Below are positions 9,139 through 20,331 of a stretch of 64,000 nt of DNA, one piece after another; position 1 is the first letter of the stretch, and each line of letters begins with the position of its first letter. This DNA is from Proteus vulgaris (GTDB lineage Bacteria; Pseudomonadota; Gammaproteobacteria; Enterobacterales; Enterobacteriaceae): positions 62,001-126,000 of the forward strand of contig NZ_JAEHOQ010000003.1 in assembly GCF_016239305.1 (NCBI RefSeq), read 5' to 3'. The notes beneath the pieces are model-generated. The model had not been told where the DNA came from and searched no databases. It was given only the letters and a program-made list of their open reading frames with translations. Made by a program: the position numbers and the translations under genes.

Positions 9139-10167
9139 ATGGCACACATTGTAACTCATAATCACCCCACCAGAGAAGTCTGGTTAACACAACTCGCGCA
9201 GGCAATCAGTGATCCTGTTGAATTACTCCAACTTTTAGCATTGGAACATCACGCTGATCTCCAAAAAGGGGCTCAGGCGCGACGGCTTTTTCCGCTACGG
9301 GTTCCCCGTGAATTCGTTGCACGCATGAAAAAAGGCGATCCTAACGATCCATTACTTTTACAAGTATTAACTGCAAATGCTGAATTTACCATAACACCGG
9401 GATTTTCTACGGATCCGTTAGATGAGCAACAAAATGCGGTGCCAGGTTTATTACATAAATATCAGAATCGTGCATTGCTTCTGGTCAAAGGTGGTTGCGC
9501 TGTCAATTGTCGCTACTGTTTTCGTCGTCATTTTCCCTATGAAGATAACAAAGGAAACAAAGCGAATTGGCAAAAGGCAATAGAGTATATCAAAAATAAC
9601 CCAAAACTCGATGAAATCATCTTCTCTGGGGGCGATCCTCTTATGGCGAAAGATGATGAGCTTGATTGGTTAATAACACAACTAGAAGCAATCCCTCATC
9701 TTAAGCGTTTACGCATCCATTCTCGCTTACCAGTAGTTATCCCTGCTCGCGTCACTGATGCACTATGTCAGCGCTTACAACAATCCCGTTTGCAAAATAT
9801 CATGGTACTGCATACCAATCATGCTAATGAAATTGATGACGCATTGAGAGAAGCGTGTTTAAAGCTAAAAAAAGCCAATGTCACGTTATTAAATCAAGGC
9901 GTGTTATTGCGAGGGGTTAATGACAGCGCTGAAGTTCTCGCCGAGTTAAGTCGCGCCCTATTTGATGCAGGTGTTATGCCTTATTACTTGCATGTTCTAG
10001 ATAAAGTACAAGGTGCGGCTCACTTTATGGTGCCAGACAGTGAAGCTAGAGAGATTATGAAAGGACTTATGAGCTTAGTATCAGGTTATATGGTGCCTAA
10101 ACTCACGCGTGAAATTGGTGGCGAACCAAGTAAGACGTTACTTGATTTAGGGTTGCGCCAAGAGTGA
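9139..10167 (+). CDS. epmB: EF-P (R)-beta-lysine formation enzyme, lysine 2,3-aminomutase EpmB
   Basis: 342 residues, the KamA/YjeK family of radical SAM aminomutases. The SAM-binding 4Fe-4S motif is C120-AVN-C124-RY-C127, and the SGGDPLM motif follows. It converts L-alpha-lysine to (R)-beta-lysine, which EpmA attaches to Lys34 of EF-P. It needs PLP; a lysine in the C-terminal GGEPSKTLL segment is the likely anchor. Adjacent and divergent to efp, as in E. coli. E. coli EpmB is also 342 residues. epmA is not in this window. Confidence 0.96.
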   Translation: MAHIVTHNHPTREVWLTQLAQAISDPVELLQLLALEHHADLQKGAQARRLFPLRVPREFVARMKKGDPNDPLLLQVLTANAEFTITPGFSTDPLDEQQNAVPGLLHKYQNRALLLVKGGCAVNCRYCFRRHFPYEDNKGNKANWQKAIEYIKNNPKLDEIIFSGGDPLMAKDDELDWLITQLEAIPHLKRLRIHSRLPVVIPARVTDALCQRLQQSRLQNIMVLHTNHANEIDDALREACLKLKKANVTLLNQGVLLRGVNDSAEVLAELSRALFDAGVMPYYLHVLDKVQGAAHFMVPDSEAREIMKGLMSLVSGYMVPKLTREIGGEPSKTLLDLGLRQE

Positions 10168-10318
10168 TCTTTGATGCTAACCGATACTATTTACATTTGG
10201 ATAATATAATTAACCCAGCATAATCATACAAAAGTGACTACACTATAGAGATAGGTTTGGTGGTAATTTTCATAAAAATCATTTATCTAATTAAGTTATG
10301 TTCACTTTCTTTCATTAT

Positions 10319-10347
10319 GAAAAAGCACCTTCTTTGGTGCTTTTTGT
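10319..10347 (+). terminator. Intrinsic terminator after epmB
   Basis: Stem AAAAGCACC/GGTGCTTTT (10321-10329 and 10336-10344) with a short T-rich tail. It lies 150 bases after epmB and 45 bases before the next gene, so the 10390 gene has its own promoter. Confidence 0.75.
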
Positions 10348-10389
10348 CTTTGAAATCAGTGAACACTTAAATAGTATTAAGGAGAAAAT

Positions 10390-11028
10390 ATGAACATAAT
10401 GGTAATCGGTGCAAAAGGACGAGTTGGACATAAACTAGTTGGAATATTATTAGCTAATGGGCACCATGTCATCGGAACTACCAGAAAAATCTCACACTCA
10501 TCTAAAATCAAAGATTCACATTATCGTGAAATTGAACTAGATATCACAAAACCTTTGTCTTCCCTTTCTCATACATTCCCTGAACATTTAGATGCCATCT
10601 ATTTTACAACGGGCTCTAGAGGGGAAGATCTATTACAGGTTGATCTACATGGTGCCGTAAAAACCATGCAAATTGCCATGGAGAAAGGTATAAAAAGATA
10701 TATCATGCTTAGTGCAGTAAATTCTTTATTACCTAATAAATGGACCACATTAGTTGATTATTTTACTGCTAAATATTTTGCGGATCTCTATTTGATCAAT
10801 CAGACCAACCTCGATTACACAATAATTCAAGCTGGTTATTTAACTGAACACTCAGGAACACATAAGATCTGCACAAAAAAAGAAGAAATACCCGCTGATG
10901 GCGAAATATCTATTGATAATGTAGCATTAACGCTTGCTGAAATTTTAGACAAAAAGAATACCTTTAAAAAATGTATTCCAATATTAGATGGTGGTATTGA
11001 GATAAAAGATGCTATTGAGCAGATCTAA
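10390..11028 (+). CDS. NAD(P)-binding SDR-like (NmrA/YhfK type) protein
   Basis: 212 residues with an N-terminal Rossmann nucleotide-binding motif (VIGAKGRVGHKLV, G-x-x-G-x-x-G type) and the atypical short-chain dehydrogenase architecture of YhfK/NmrA-like proteins. No clear YxxxK catalytic pair is obvious: YIMLSAVNSLLP stands where the active-site serine region would be. It could be a redox sensor or a reductase. A good AAGGAG site precedes the start by a few bases. It is a single-gene unit between epmB and yjeI that E. coli does not have in this location. Function not predictable. Confidence 0.8.
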   Translation: MNIMVIGAKGRVGHKLVGILLANGHHVIGTTRKISHSSKIKDSHYREIELDITKPLSSLSHTFPEHLDAIYFTTGSRGEDLLQVDLHGAVKTMQIAMEKGIKRYIMLSAVNSLLPNKWTTLVDYFTAKYFADLYLINQTNLDYTIIQAGYLTEHSGTHKICTKKEEIPADGEISIDNVALTLAEILDKKNTFKKCIPILDGGIEIKDAIEQI

Positions 11029-11054
11029 ATACTCAATAGAGTTGACCCTAATCA

Positions 11055-11111
11055 TAAGAAACAAACCTGACCCCAAAGAAAAGAAATATTGAGGTCAGGT
11101 CTTGGTTCTTA
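11055..11111. terminator. Long imperfect hairpin between convergent genes (probable bidirectional terminator)
   Basis: Arms TAAGAAACAAACCTGACC (11055-11072) and GGTCAGGTCTTGGTTCTTA (11093-11111) pair over about 18 bases with small bulges, with ACCTGACC/GGTCAGGT as a perfect core. It is placed between the convergent SDR-like gene and yjeI. Confidence 0.6.
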
Positions 11112-11131
11112 AAAAGTAACCACGTATTTAA

Positions 11132-11476
11132 TTACTGACACTTATAAACTTGCCCACTCATTTTGCTATCTAATGGAGCAAAGCTATCAACAAAGCTACC
11201 TGCGCCAGTACCAACGTTAAAAATAACATTACCACCCATTGCAGCTGCTTTATTACGTAAGTCGTTAGCAGCACCTCGCAGTGATTGGCTTTCAGTACGG
11301 GAACCTGATAACCAGTTATTTTGAACACCTGTCACTGTTCCTAATAATTGGCATTCACTGCCTGGTTGCGTATCAGTGATTTGTACCTGTGAGCCCGCAG
11401 TGCTTAATGTGTTTGTTGCAGAACAGCCTGCTAATAACAACGCTGCAGCAGCTCCCAATAACAATTTAATTCGCAT
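11132..11476 (-). CDS. yjeI: YjeI-like lipoprotein (DUF4156)
   Basis: 114 residues with a lipoprotein signal peptide: MRIK, a hydrophobic stretch, then the lipobox LLAGC with the acylated cysteine at position 18. The mature part matches DUF4156 (SECQLLGTVTG, AANDLRNKAAAMGGNVIF, GQVYKC). A cysteine pair (in SECQ and VYKC) may form a disulfide. E. coli yjeI sits at the same place between groEL and epmB. Function unknown; likely anchored in the outer membrane since residue +2 is serine. Confidence 0.85.
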   Translation of the reverse strand: MRIKLLLGAAAALLLAGCSATNTLSTAGSQVQITDTQPGSECQLLGTVTGVQNNWLSGSRTESQSLRGAANDLRNKAAAMGGNVIFNVGTGAGSFVDSFAPLDSKMSGQVYKCQ

Positions 11477-11749
11477 GATCCCCTCATTTATTTGAGTGTC
11501 CGTTTAGTCAAGACAACAATATACCTTGCCATCCCTCTTATGCGCAAAAATAAATCATTATTACTATCTCACATTAGCCAATAGCCTTAAGATATTATTT
11601 TTGCTTTAAACTTATTTTAACGTACAAATTCGGCTTTGAGATAGACAAAGCAACAATACCTCTATTCTACACCGCTTTTATGCTTTTAAAATGATCTGCC
11701 TTATTTTCAAACTATACAGTGCGAGAATGAACACACTATTTGTTCATTT
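11477..11749. other. Intergenic region upstream of yjeI
   Basis: Together with the terminator of the antiporter gene this makes a 326-base gap. It must contain the yjeI promoter; I cannot place a convincing -35/-10 pair. No reading frame or repeat is visible. Confidence 0.5.
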
Positions 11750-11789
11750 TTTTAAAAATCGTCAGACAATCAATCATCATCTGACGATT
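11750..11789 (-). terminator. Intrinsic terminator of the Na+/H+ antiporter gene
   Basis: Stem AATCGTCAGA/TCTGACGATT (11757-11766 and 11780-11789), followed on the minus strand by TTTTTAAAAAAATG. It lies 14 bases past the stop codon. Confidence 0.82.
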
Positions 11790-11802
11790 ATATTGAGCTA
11801 AA

Positions 11803-13434
11803 TTAATTCAAATGATGATTCAGCGCTTCTTCTTTTAAATCCAACTCATGACGTAAGCGATGATAAATATGTTCACTAATATGACGAGACTTGCGCAACT
11901 GTTGCAATGCATCACGTTCAACTTTTAATGCACTACGAGATAATTTACGCTCCATACTAAACAAGCGTTTAAGATCAAGCGCACCTTCTTGTACACTATC
12001 TTCGCTATCAAGGCGACGACTGTAGATCTCTAATAAGTGAGAGCCTGCTTCTATGCGTAGCGACATTTCATCCAAGTCTTCGCAAGGTTGATTCATTAAT
12101 TCATTGATATGTGCAATTGCCGCTTCATTTAAGGCTAAACGTGTACGAATTTCATCATCTTCATACGGTAAATCTTCTGATAGCCCTTTGGTTAAAATCG
12201 GCAATGCGATTGTTGCGATTAATAATGAGCAAAGAATAACTCCCATAGCAATAAAGATAGCAAGATCACGTGTTGGGAAAGGTGAGCCGTCAGTCATTAA
12301 TAAAGGGAGTGTTAAAATACCAGCTAATGTAATTGCCCCTCTCACCCCGGCAGTCGCCATAATCGCCATTAAACGCAGATCATGGCGAGATAAGCGTTTG
12401 TTAGGTGAGCGGAAAACGGTGAGTGACATTGATACCCATACCCATGTAAAACGCAGTATGGCGAGACCCACAGTGATCACGATAATGTAACCTAAAACAG
12501 CCCAAGGATTAGTAGCCCCAGCGGATTGCGTCACTTCAGGTAAAATTTTCCACATTGCAGGAAGTTGTTCACCTAATAAAATAAAAATCATGCCGTTAAG
12601 TGCAACTTGAACCGTATCCCAAACCGCTTTACTTTGCATACGTGTGGCTGCTTGCATACGGCCAACAATTTTTTCGTAGTGCATTGTAATACCTGCAACC
12701 ACTGCAGCTAAGATCCCAGACACATGGAAATGCTCTGCTAATAGATAGGCAAAAAATGGCATTAACAAGCTAATCAAAATTTGGATTGCCGGATCTTCAC
12801 CAGTGCGTCTCACCAAAAACTGATTAAACCGCCCAATAATACCCGCCACAATTAAACCAATTGCCGCCCCTCCTAAAGCCACAACTAAAAACTGTCCTGT
12901 GGCTGAAGCAATAGAAAACGATCCCGTTAATGCAGCGGCAACTGCAAAGCTAAAACAAACTAAACCTGTTGCGTCATTAAGTAGCGATTCCCCTTCTAAA
13001 ATATGCGTCATACGAGAAGGAAGTGGCGAATTTACAGTCATTGCAGATACGGAAACAGGATCGGTTGGAGACAAAATTGCCGCTAGAGCAAATGCAATCG
13101 CAAGCGAAATAGAAGGAATAAGCCAGTGAATAAAAAAGCCCATGCCAATGACAGTAACAACCACTAAACCGATCGCCAATGACATAATAGGTTTAATTTC
13201 TTGAAATAGTGCCTCTTTAGGGATACGCCAACCATCTAAAAATAGAAGTGGTGGAATAAAGAGGAACAAGAAAAGATGTGGATCAAAAGCTACCTCAAAA
13301 CCAAAAATCGACAAACAAGCCCCCACAGCTATTTGGATCAATGGCAGAGGAATTTTTTCTGATAGTAATCGTGAGATAAACACACTCACAATCACAGCAA
13401 AAAGAAAGATAAGTACAATCGCGACGACAGACAT
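11803..13434 (-). CDS. Na+/H+ antiporter of the CPA1 family (YjcE/NhaP type)
   Basis: 543 residues when started at the ATG at 13434, which has GGGGTG about nine bases upstream; a TTG at 13449 would add five residues but has no site. The N-terminal 410 residues form about 12 membrane helices with the CPA1 core: FIPPLLFLDGW, ALAAILSPTDPVSVSAM (the S/T-D motif), EGESLLNDATGLV and GVRGAITLAG. The C-terminal 120 residues are a charged, helical cytoplasmic domain like that of E. coli YjcE (549 residues). It exchanges Na+ or K+ for H+ at the inner membrane. Ion choice is not readable. Confidence 0.88.
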   Translation of the reverse strand: MSVVAIVLIFLFAVIVSVFISRLLSEKIPLPLIQIAVGACLSIFGFEVAFDPHLFLFLFIPPLLFLDGWRIPKEALFQEIKPIMSLAIGLVVVTVIGMGFFIHWLIPSISLAIAFALAAILSPTDPVSVSAMTVNSPLPSRMTHILEGESLLNDATGLVCFSFAVAAALTGSFSIASATGQFLVVALGGAAIGLIVAGIIGRFNQFLVRRTGEDPAIQILISLLMPFFAYLLAEHFHVSGILAAVVAGITMHYEKIVGRMQAATRMQSKAVWDTVQVALNGMIFILLGEQLPAMWKILPEVTQSAGATNPWAVLGYIIVITVGLAILRFTWVWVSMSLTVFRSPNKRLSRHDLRLMAIMATAGVRGAITLAGILTLPLLMTDGSPFPTRDLAIFIAMGVILCSLLIATIALPILTKGLSEDLPYEDDEIRTRLALNEAAIAHINELMNQPCEDLDEMSLRIEAGSHLLEIYSRRLDSEDSVQEGALDLKRLFSMERKLSRSALKVERDALQQLRKSRHISEHIYHRLRHELDLKEEALNHHLN

Positions 13435-13571
13435 GGTGGAACACCCCAATTTATTTAATTATTTTTAAACGATGCAGTAAAAGCGATCTGTTGTCTCGTT
13501 GTAAAGAAATAAGTTGCTTCTAATTATATAAAAAATCAATTATCTGATAATTCTGAAATAAAACAGCATAA

Positions 13572-13599
13572 AAAAACCCGAGCTTAAGCTCGGGTTTTT
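13572..13599 (-). terminator. Intrinsic terminator of groESL
   Basis: A perfect inverted repeat with arms AAAAACCCGAGCTT and AAGCTCGGGTTTTT (14 bases each), giving a GC-rich stem and a T-run. It is located 25 bases beyond the groEL stop. The symmetric flanks would also allow it to end transcripts arriving from the other side. Confidence 0.92.
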
Positions 13600-13623
13600 C
13601 GTGTAAAACAGTTGGCTGATGAA

Positions 13624-15297
<1,674 letters not shown>

Positions 15298-15322
15298 TTA
15301 AGAAGATCTTAAAAGAGAAAAA

Positions 15323-15616
15323 TTATTCTTCTACAATTGCTAAAATGTCGCTTTCAGACATGATAAGCACGTCTTCGTTATCAATTTTTTCTGTTTTAAC
15401 GCCATAACCATCGTTAAAAATTACGATATCGCCAACTTTAACATCCAGTGGTTTAACGTCGCCGTTTTCCATAATACGGCCTTGACCCACGGCTAAGATT
15501 TCGCCACGAGTAGATTTACCCGCCGCAGTGCCAGTGAGGACGATACCGCCAGCTGATTTAGCTTCGACTTCTTTACGTTTAACAATAACACGGTCATGTA
15601 ATGGACGAATCTTCAT
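15323..15616 (-). CDS. groS: Co-chaperonin GroES (10 kDa)
   Basis: 97 residues starting [10 protein letters not shown] at 15616, with AGGAGC upstream. The mobile loop (about residues 17-34) and the roof loop are present. A longer in-frame extension up to 15724 is open but overlaps the heat-shock promoter and is not part of the family, so it was rejected. It caps the GroEL ring. First gene of the groESL operon. Confidence 0.99.
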   Translation of the reverse strand: MKIRPLHDRVIVKRKEVEAKSAGGIVLTGTAAGKSTRGEILAVGQGRIMENGDVKPLDVKVGDIVIFNDGYGVKTEKIDNEDVLIMSESDILAIVEE

Positions 15617-15697
15617 TAATAGTGCTCCTATAAAAAAGTCCATATCAGGATTAAGGTTGATACCAGTGCCTAAGATGAACCAGTACCATGACGATAC

Positions 15698-15726
15698 AAG
15701 TGGGGGCATCCGGTAAAACTTCAAGG
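15698..15726 (-). promoter_or_regulatory. Sigma-32 heat-shock promoter of groESL
   Basis: On the minus strand CCCCTTGAAG (-35, 15719-15728 region) is followed after about 13 bases by CCCCCACTT (-10, 15698-15706). This closely matches the sigma-32 consensus CTTGAAA / CCCCATNT and the E. coli groE promoter. The predicted start is near 15690, about 75 bases before groS. Confidence 0.88.
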
Positions 15727-15785
15727 GGAGAAGTGTGTTTTTTTTTCAAATTTCCCCCTTTTTAGTTGATTATGCTTTGGGTCAA

Positions 15786-16292
15786 TTATTTTTTATCAGA
15801 AAAATGGTCGTTATCCTGATCTTCACCCTTATTATTCAGTTGGTTACTTGGTGAATCTTCTTTGCGCTGATACTCACCTTCAAAAGTGGTGCCATTTTGG
15901 CTAGAAGAGAACCCACTTTGTCCATGACTACCTGAATAAACACGAATACGAGAAATTAATTTTGTCACTAATAGTGCTTGTAACGGTGGCAGTAACAACA
16001 GTAAACCTAAGAAGTCAGTAAAGAAACCTGGGATTAATAGAAAAATACCCGCCAATATCAACGAAACACTTTTCACCATTTCAGTAGCAGGCACTTCTCC
16101 CATTGCTAATTTTTGTTGCATTGAAGCAATATTTTTTACGCCCTGATTTTTTACCAACGAGACACCAACACAAGAAGTCAGCACCACAAGGAATAGTGTT
16201 GTAAGCACGCCAATCGAAGATGCCACATTGACGAAAATAACAGCTTCTACATAGATAAGAAGACAGATAACAATTAATGGGAGCCAACGCAC
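15786..16292 (-). CDS. fxsA: FxsA family membrane protein
   Basis: 168 residues: about three to four membrane helices in the first 120 residues (the second pair with GIFLLIPGFFTDFLGLLLLLPP, the family signature), then a polar glycine/serine-rich cytoplasmic tail. In E. coli FxsA is known as a suppressor of F exclusion of phage T7. The position between groESL and aspA is the same as in E. coli. The start at 16292 has AAGGAG 8-10 bases upstream on the minus strand. Confidence 0.92.
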   Translation of the reverse strand: MRWLPLIVICLLIYVEAVIFVNVASSIGVLTTLFLVVLTSCVGVSLVKNQGVKNIASMQQKLAMGEVPATEMVKSVSLILAGIFLLIPGFFTDFLGLLLLLPPLQALLVTKLISRIRVYSGSHGQSGFSSSQNGTTFEGEYQRKEDSPSNQLNNKGEDQDNDHFSDKK

Positions 16293-16463
16293 TTGGTTCT
16301 CCTTTTTATAAAAAAAGATTCATATTATTAATAGAAAGGAGTGTGAACTACATCTAAGGTGATGGTTTACAAACTCGCTTTTTGTTAGTTTATCTACATA
16401 ATAATGGGGAGCATAACACTCCTTTTCAAGGGGCGTTAAAAAGAGAAGTAGAACTGTAAAATC

Positions 16464-16479
16464 CATGAGATAGATCACA
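16464..16479 (+). promoter_or_regulatory. Possible CRP site upstream of aspA
   Basis: CATGA-GATAGA-TCACA matches the CRP consensus TGTGA-N6-TCACA at 8 of 10 positions, including one full half-site. It lies about 190 bases before aspA. E. coli aspA is activated by CRP and FNR. I could not identify a matching -10 with certainty. The rest of the 374-base fxsA-aspA spacer shows no gene. Confidence 0.4.
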
Positions 16480-16666
16480 AAAAGAAAATATTTAAACGTT
16501 ATTTACGTATAAAGTGATCCAGCTTAAAGGTATTTGTTTACAACCCGAATATGATCGTGCCAGTACCAAGCAAAACGGTAAGTTATATTACATTATTAAC
16601 CGTTAACGATATATTTTATTAACAAGCGCATAACTAGACAGTTAAAATTTTAATAAGAAGGTTCTC

Positions 16667-18091
16667 ATGTCAAATAAAACTCGTATCGAAGAAGACCTGT
16701 TAGGTAAAAGAGAAGTTCCTGCTGATGCTTATTATGGCGTCCACACTTTACGTGCAATTGAAAACTTCTACATCAGTGATCGTACCATCAATGATGTTCC
16801 AGAATTCATTCGCGGTATGGTAATGGTGAAAAAAGCTGCTGCATTAGCAAACAAAGAACTTCACACTATTCCTCGTGAAATCGCTGATACGATTATCAAA
16901 GCCTGTGACGTAGTATTAGAAACAGGTAAACACATGGATCAATTCCCAGTTGATGTATTCCAAGGCGGTGCTGGTACTTCATTAAATATGAATACCAATG
17001 AAGTTATCGCAAACATCGGTCTGGAATTAATGGGCCATCAAAAAGGTGAATACCAATACCTGAACCCGAATGACCACGTCAATAAGAGCCAATCAACAAA
17101 CGACGCTTATCCTTGTGGTTTCCGTGTAGCGGTTTATAACTCTGTTATCAAATTAACTGAATCTATCGAACTGCTGAAAGCAGGTTTTGATAGAAAAGCA
17201 GTTGAGTTCAAAGACATCCTGAAAATGGGTCGTACTCAATTACAAGATGCTGTACCAATGACTTTAGGTCAAGAATTCCACGCTTTCTCTGTACTGATGA
17301 AAGAAGAAATCAAAAACCTGAAACGCACTGCTGAGTTACTGTTAGAAATGAACTTAGGTGCAACAGCTATCGGTACTGGTCTGAATACAGCACCTGGTTA
17401 CCAAAAACTGTCTGTTGAAAAACTGGCAGAAGTAACTGGTTTAGCGTGTGTTCCAGCAGAAGACTTAATTGAAGCAACTTCTGACTGTGGTGCTTATGTA
17501 ATGGTTCACGGCGCATTAAAACGCTTAGCTGTGAAAATGTCTAAAATCTGTAATGACTTACGTTTACTGTCCTCTGGTCCTCGTGCAGGTCTGAAAGAAA
17601 TCAATCTTCCAGAACTACAAGCAGGTTCTTCAATCATGCCAGCTAAAGTAAACCCAGTAATTCCAGAAGTTGTTAACCAAGCTTGCTTTAAAGTTATCGG
17701 TAATGACACTTGTGTAACTATGGCTGCTGAAGCAGGTCAATTACAATTAAACGTAATGGAACCAGCAATCGGCCAAGCAATGTTCGAATCAATCTCTCTG
17801 TTAAGTAACGCTTGCCGTAACTTAGTAGAAAAATGTGTTGATGGTATCACTGCGAATAAAGAAATCTGTGAACACTTCGTATTTAGCTCAATCGGTATCG
17901 TTACTTATCTGAACCCATTCATTGGTCACCATAATGGCGACATCGTTGGTAAGATTTGTGCAGAAACTGGTAAGAGCGTACGTGAAGTTGTTCTAGAACG
18001 CGGTTTATTAACCGAAGAACAACTGGATGATATCTTCTCTATCGAGAACTTAAAAAACCCGGCTTACAAAGCAAAACGCTTCGATGATTAA
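16667..18091 (+). CDS. aspA: Aspartate ammonia-lyase (aspartase)
   Basis: 474 residues of the fumarase/aspartase superfamily. The signature [11 protein letters not shown] with the catalytic serine of the flexible SS loop is at about residue 325, and the substrate-binding segments [15 protein letters not shown] ([13 protein letters not shown]) and [10 protein letters not shown] are intact. It converts L-aspartate to fumarate and ammonia, feeding fumarate respiration. It is followed by a terminator and dcuA, the aspartate/fumarate:succinate antiporter, so the pair forms one anaerobic pathway. Confidence 0.98.
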   Translation: MSNKTRIEEDLLGKREVPADAYYGVHTLRAIENFYISDRTINDVPEFIRGMVMVKKAAALANKELHTIPREIADTIIKACDVVLETGKHMDQFPVDVFQGGAGTSLNMNTNEVIANIGLELMGHQKGEYQYLNPNDHVNKSQSTNDAYPCGFRVAVYNSVIKLTESIELLKAGFDRKAVEFKDILKMGRTQLQDAVPMTLGQEFHAFSVLMKEEIKNLKRTAELLLEMNLGATAIGTGLNTAPGYQKLSVEKLAEVTGLACVPAEDLIEATSDCGAYVMVHGALKRLAVKMSKICNDLRLLSSGPRAGLKEINLPELQAGSSIMPAKVNPVIPEVVNQACFKVIGNDTCVTMAAEAGQLQLNVMEPAIGQAMFESISLLSNACRNLVEKCVDGITANKEICEHFVFSSIGIVTYLNPFIGHHNGDIVGKICAETGKSVREVVLERGLLTEEQLDDIFSIENLKNPAYKAKRFDD

Positions 18092-18147
18092 TAATTATGT
18101 TTTATAACATGACACTGTTAAACATAAGAATGAGCTCTTAAAAATAC

Positions 18148-18180
18148 AAGGCACGGACTCTTTAAGAGACGTGCCTTTTT
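18148..18180 (+). terminator. Intrinsic terminator between aspA and dcuA
   Basis: Stem AAGGCACG/CGTGCCTT (18148-18155 and 18170-18177) followed by five T. dcuA starts 70 bases later, so dcuA expression needs either read-through or its own promoter in 18181-18249. Confidence 0.8.
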
Positions 18181-18249
18181 ACTTGATTGTAAAAACAAAA
18201 ATTTAACTTATCTTTCTCATTTTTTTAATTATCTCAAGGAGTAAACGCT

Positions 18250-19575
18250 ATGTTAGCCGTAGAATTGATTATCGTTCTGCTGGCCATTTTCCTCGGTGCG
18301 AGACTGGGGGGAATTGGTATCGGGTTTGCCGGTGGTTTAGGGGTTTTAGTTTTAGCTGCTATCGGTGTTAAACCTGGTTCAATCCCTTTTGATGTTATCT
18401 CCATCATTATGGCTGTTATTGCCGCAATCTCTGCGATGCAGGTTGCTGGTGGTTTGGATTACCTTGTTGGCCAAACTGAAAAACTGTTAAGACGTAATCC
18501 AAAATACATCACAATTCTTGCGCCAATTGTGACTTATTTCTTAACTCTCTTTGCAGGTACAGGGAACATCTCTTTAGCAACACTGCCTGTTATTGCAGAA
18601 GTTGCAAAAGAACAAGGTATCAAACCTTGCCGTCCTTTATCAACAGGTGTTGTAGCAGCTCAAATCGGTATTACTGCATCTCCTATCTCTGCTGCAGTTG
18701 TTTACATGGCATCAGTCATGGAAAACCCAGCTATGGTCGGTGAAGGTAATACTGTAAGCTACATCACTCTGCTGTCTATCTTATTACCAGCGACTTTCCT
18801 TGCTATCATTCTGATGTCATTTATTGTGTCTTGGGTATTTAACTCAAAATTGTCTGATGATGCTGTCTATCGTGAGCGTTTAGAACAAGGTCTGGTTGAG
18901 TTACGTGGTAGCCAAGAACGTAGGGAAACATTATCAGGTGCTAAATCATCTGTAATGCTGTTCTTACTAGGTGTTGTCTGTGTTGTTACTTATGCAATCA
19001 TCAACAGCCCAAGCTTAGGTATTGTGAAAGAACCGTTAATGAACACCACTAACGCAATTCTTATCATCATGCTGAGTGTTGCAACTCTTATCACTATTTT
19101 CTGTAAAGTTAAAACTGACACCATCCTCAACTCAAGTACTTTTAAAGCAGGTATGAGTGCATGTATCTGTATTCTGGGTGTTGCATGGTTAGGTGATACT
19201 TTCGTTTCAAGTAACATTGATTGGATCAAACTGACTGCGGGTGATTTAATCACTGGCCATCCTTGGTTATTAGCCGTTATCTTCTTCTTCTGTTCTGCAC
19301 TGTTATATTCACAAGCAGCAACAGCAAAAGCATTAATGCCAATGGCTTTAGCTCTAGGTGTATCTCCATTAACTGCAATTGCATCTTTCTCTGCGGTTTC
19401 TGGTCTGTTCATCCTGCCAACTTACCCAACATTGGTTGCGGCAGTTCAAATGGATGACACAGGTACAACCCGTATCGGTAAATTAGTCTTCAACCACCCA
19501 TTCTTTATCCCTGGTACAATTGGCGTGGTATTAGCTGTCGGATTTGGTTTCCTCTTCGGCAGTATGATCCTGTAG
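18250..19575 (+). CDS. dcuA: Anaerobic C4-dicarboxylate transporter DcuA
   Basis: 441 residues and nearly collinear with E. coli DcuA (433 residues); the extra residues are an insertion in the loop near residue 160-165 (ENPAMVGEGNTVS) and small loop changes. About 10-12 membrane helices; DcuA/DcuB family (MLAVELIIVLLAIFLGARLG, GTGNISLATLPVIAEVAKEQG, YSQAATAKALMPMALALG). It imports aspartate or fumarate in exchange for succinate during fumarate respiration. Partner of aspA upstream. Confidence 0.95.
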   Translation: MLAVELIIVLLAIFLGARLGGIGIGFAGGLGVLVLAAIGVKPGSIPFDVISIIMAVIAAISAMQVAGGLDYLVGQTEKLLRRNPKYITILAPIVTYFLTLFAGTGNISLATLPVIAEVAKEQGIKPCRPLSTGVVAAQIGITASPISAAVVYMASVMENPAMVGEGNTVSYITLLSILLPATFLAIILMSFIVSWVFNSKLSDDAVYRERLEQGLVELRGSQERRETLSGAKSSVMLFLLGVVCVVTYAIINSPSLGIVKEPLMNTTNAILIIMLSVATLITIFCKVKTDTILNSSTFKAGMSACICILGVAWLGDTFVSSNIDWIKLTAGDLITGHPWLLAVIFFFCSALLYSQAATAKALMPMALALGVSPLTAIASFSAVSGLFILPTYPTLVAAVQMDDTGTTRIGKLVFNHPFFIPGTIGVVLAVGFGFLFGSMIL

Positions 19576-19639
19576 TTTGAAGTAAAAAATTAAAACATTG
19601 CAAAAAAGCGCCCAGCGCTTACAAGAAATAAAAAACAAG

Positions 19640-19675
19640 AAAATACCCCGTCGCGAGATGGGGTATTTTCATTTT
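19640..19675 (+). terminator. Intrinsic terminator after dcuA
   Basis: Stem AAAATACCCC/GGGGTATTTT (19640-19649 and 19660-19669), with a short T-rich tail. In E. coli dcuA is followed by cutA and dsbD; here the terminator and then yjdC follow. Confidence 0.8.
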
Positions 19676-19758
19676 ACCCTGTCACCTCTTGCTTTCATTT
19701 TTAGTTAAAGTCTGCTAATTATGATGTTTTCACGACAACGTGATTTAAGGAGATTTCC

Positions 19759-20331
19759 GTGCAACGTGAAGCGTTATTAGACCACGTACTTATCCAGTTA
19801 GAGCAATACGGCTTAGCGGCAACTTTACCGCAGCTTCTTCAAGATTCGGGTATCAATGAATCTCAACTTCACCCATTTTGGCCAGATAGAGACGCATTGA
19901 TTTTTGATTGTCTTCGCCACCACGGACAACAAATTGATATTTGGCAACGTCAAGTGATGCTAGATGAAGAACTGACTATCGAACAAAAGTTACTTGCCCG
20001 TTATGATCAGCTCGCCATGCGTTTAGAGAAAAACCGTTTTCCCGGTTGTTTATTCGTTGCAGCTTGTAGCGCATACCCTGATGAACACGCCCAAATCCAC
20101 CAATTAAGCCAACGCCAAAAACAAAGCTCATTTGATTACTCTAGAACGCTGCTACGCGAGCTAGATATTGAAGACAGCGAGTTAGTTGCTAAACAGATGG
20201 AACTCATCTTAGAAGGCTGTTTAAGCCGTTTAATGGTGAATCATCATGCTGATGATATTATTACAGCAAAATTATTGGCAGAAGATATTCTTAAGATTGC
20301 TCAATGCCGTAAGAATGGTGCATTAAGTTAG
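19759..20331 (+). CDS. yjdC: TetR-type regulator YjdC
   Basis: 190 residues. The start is GTG at 19759 with AAGGAG seven bases upstream. It is similar along its whole length to E. coli YjdC (191 residues): the same MQRE start, GQQIDIWQRQVMLDE, EQKLLARYDQLA, FPGCLFVAACSAYPD and KQMELILEGCLSRLMVN. The N-terminal 45 residues form a weakly conserved TetR helix-turn-helix; the rest is a ligand-binding/dimer domain. Ligand and targets unknown. A tRNA-Phe gene follows, as near E. coli yjdC. Confidence 0.88.
   Translation: MQREALLDHVLIQLEQYGLAATLPQLLQDSGINESQLHPFWPDRDALIFDCLRHHGQQIDIWQRQVMLDEELTIEQKLLARYDQLAMRLEKNRFPGCLFVAACSAYPDEHAQIHQLSQRQKQSSFDYSRTLLRELDIEDSELVAKQMELILEGCLSRLMVNHHADDIITAKLLAEDILKIAQCRKNGALS

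Noticed and set aside
11055..11111. Long imperfect inverted repeat as an insertion-sequence end or miniature element
   Set aside because: Only one copy seen in the window, no target duplication, and its place between convergent genes fits a bidirectional terminator.
12104..12490. 128-codon frame antisense to the Na+/H+ antiporter gene
   Set aside because: A shadow of the membrane-protein coding strand; no start signal and no recognisable family.
15617..15724. N-terminal extension of GroES
   Set aside because: The extension covers the sigma-32 promoter and is not found in the family; the ATG at 15616 has a ribosome-binding site.
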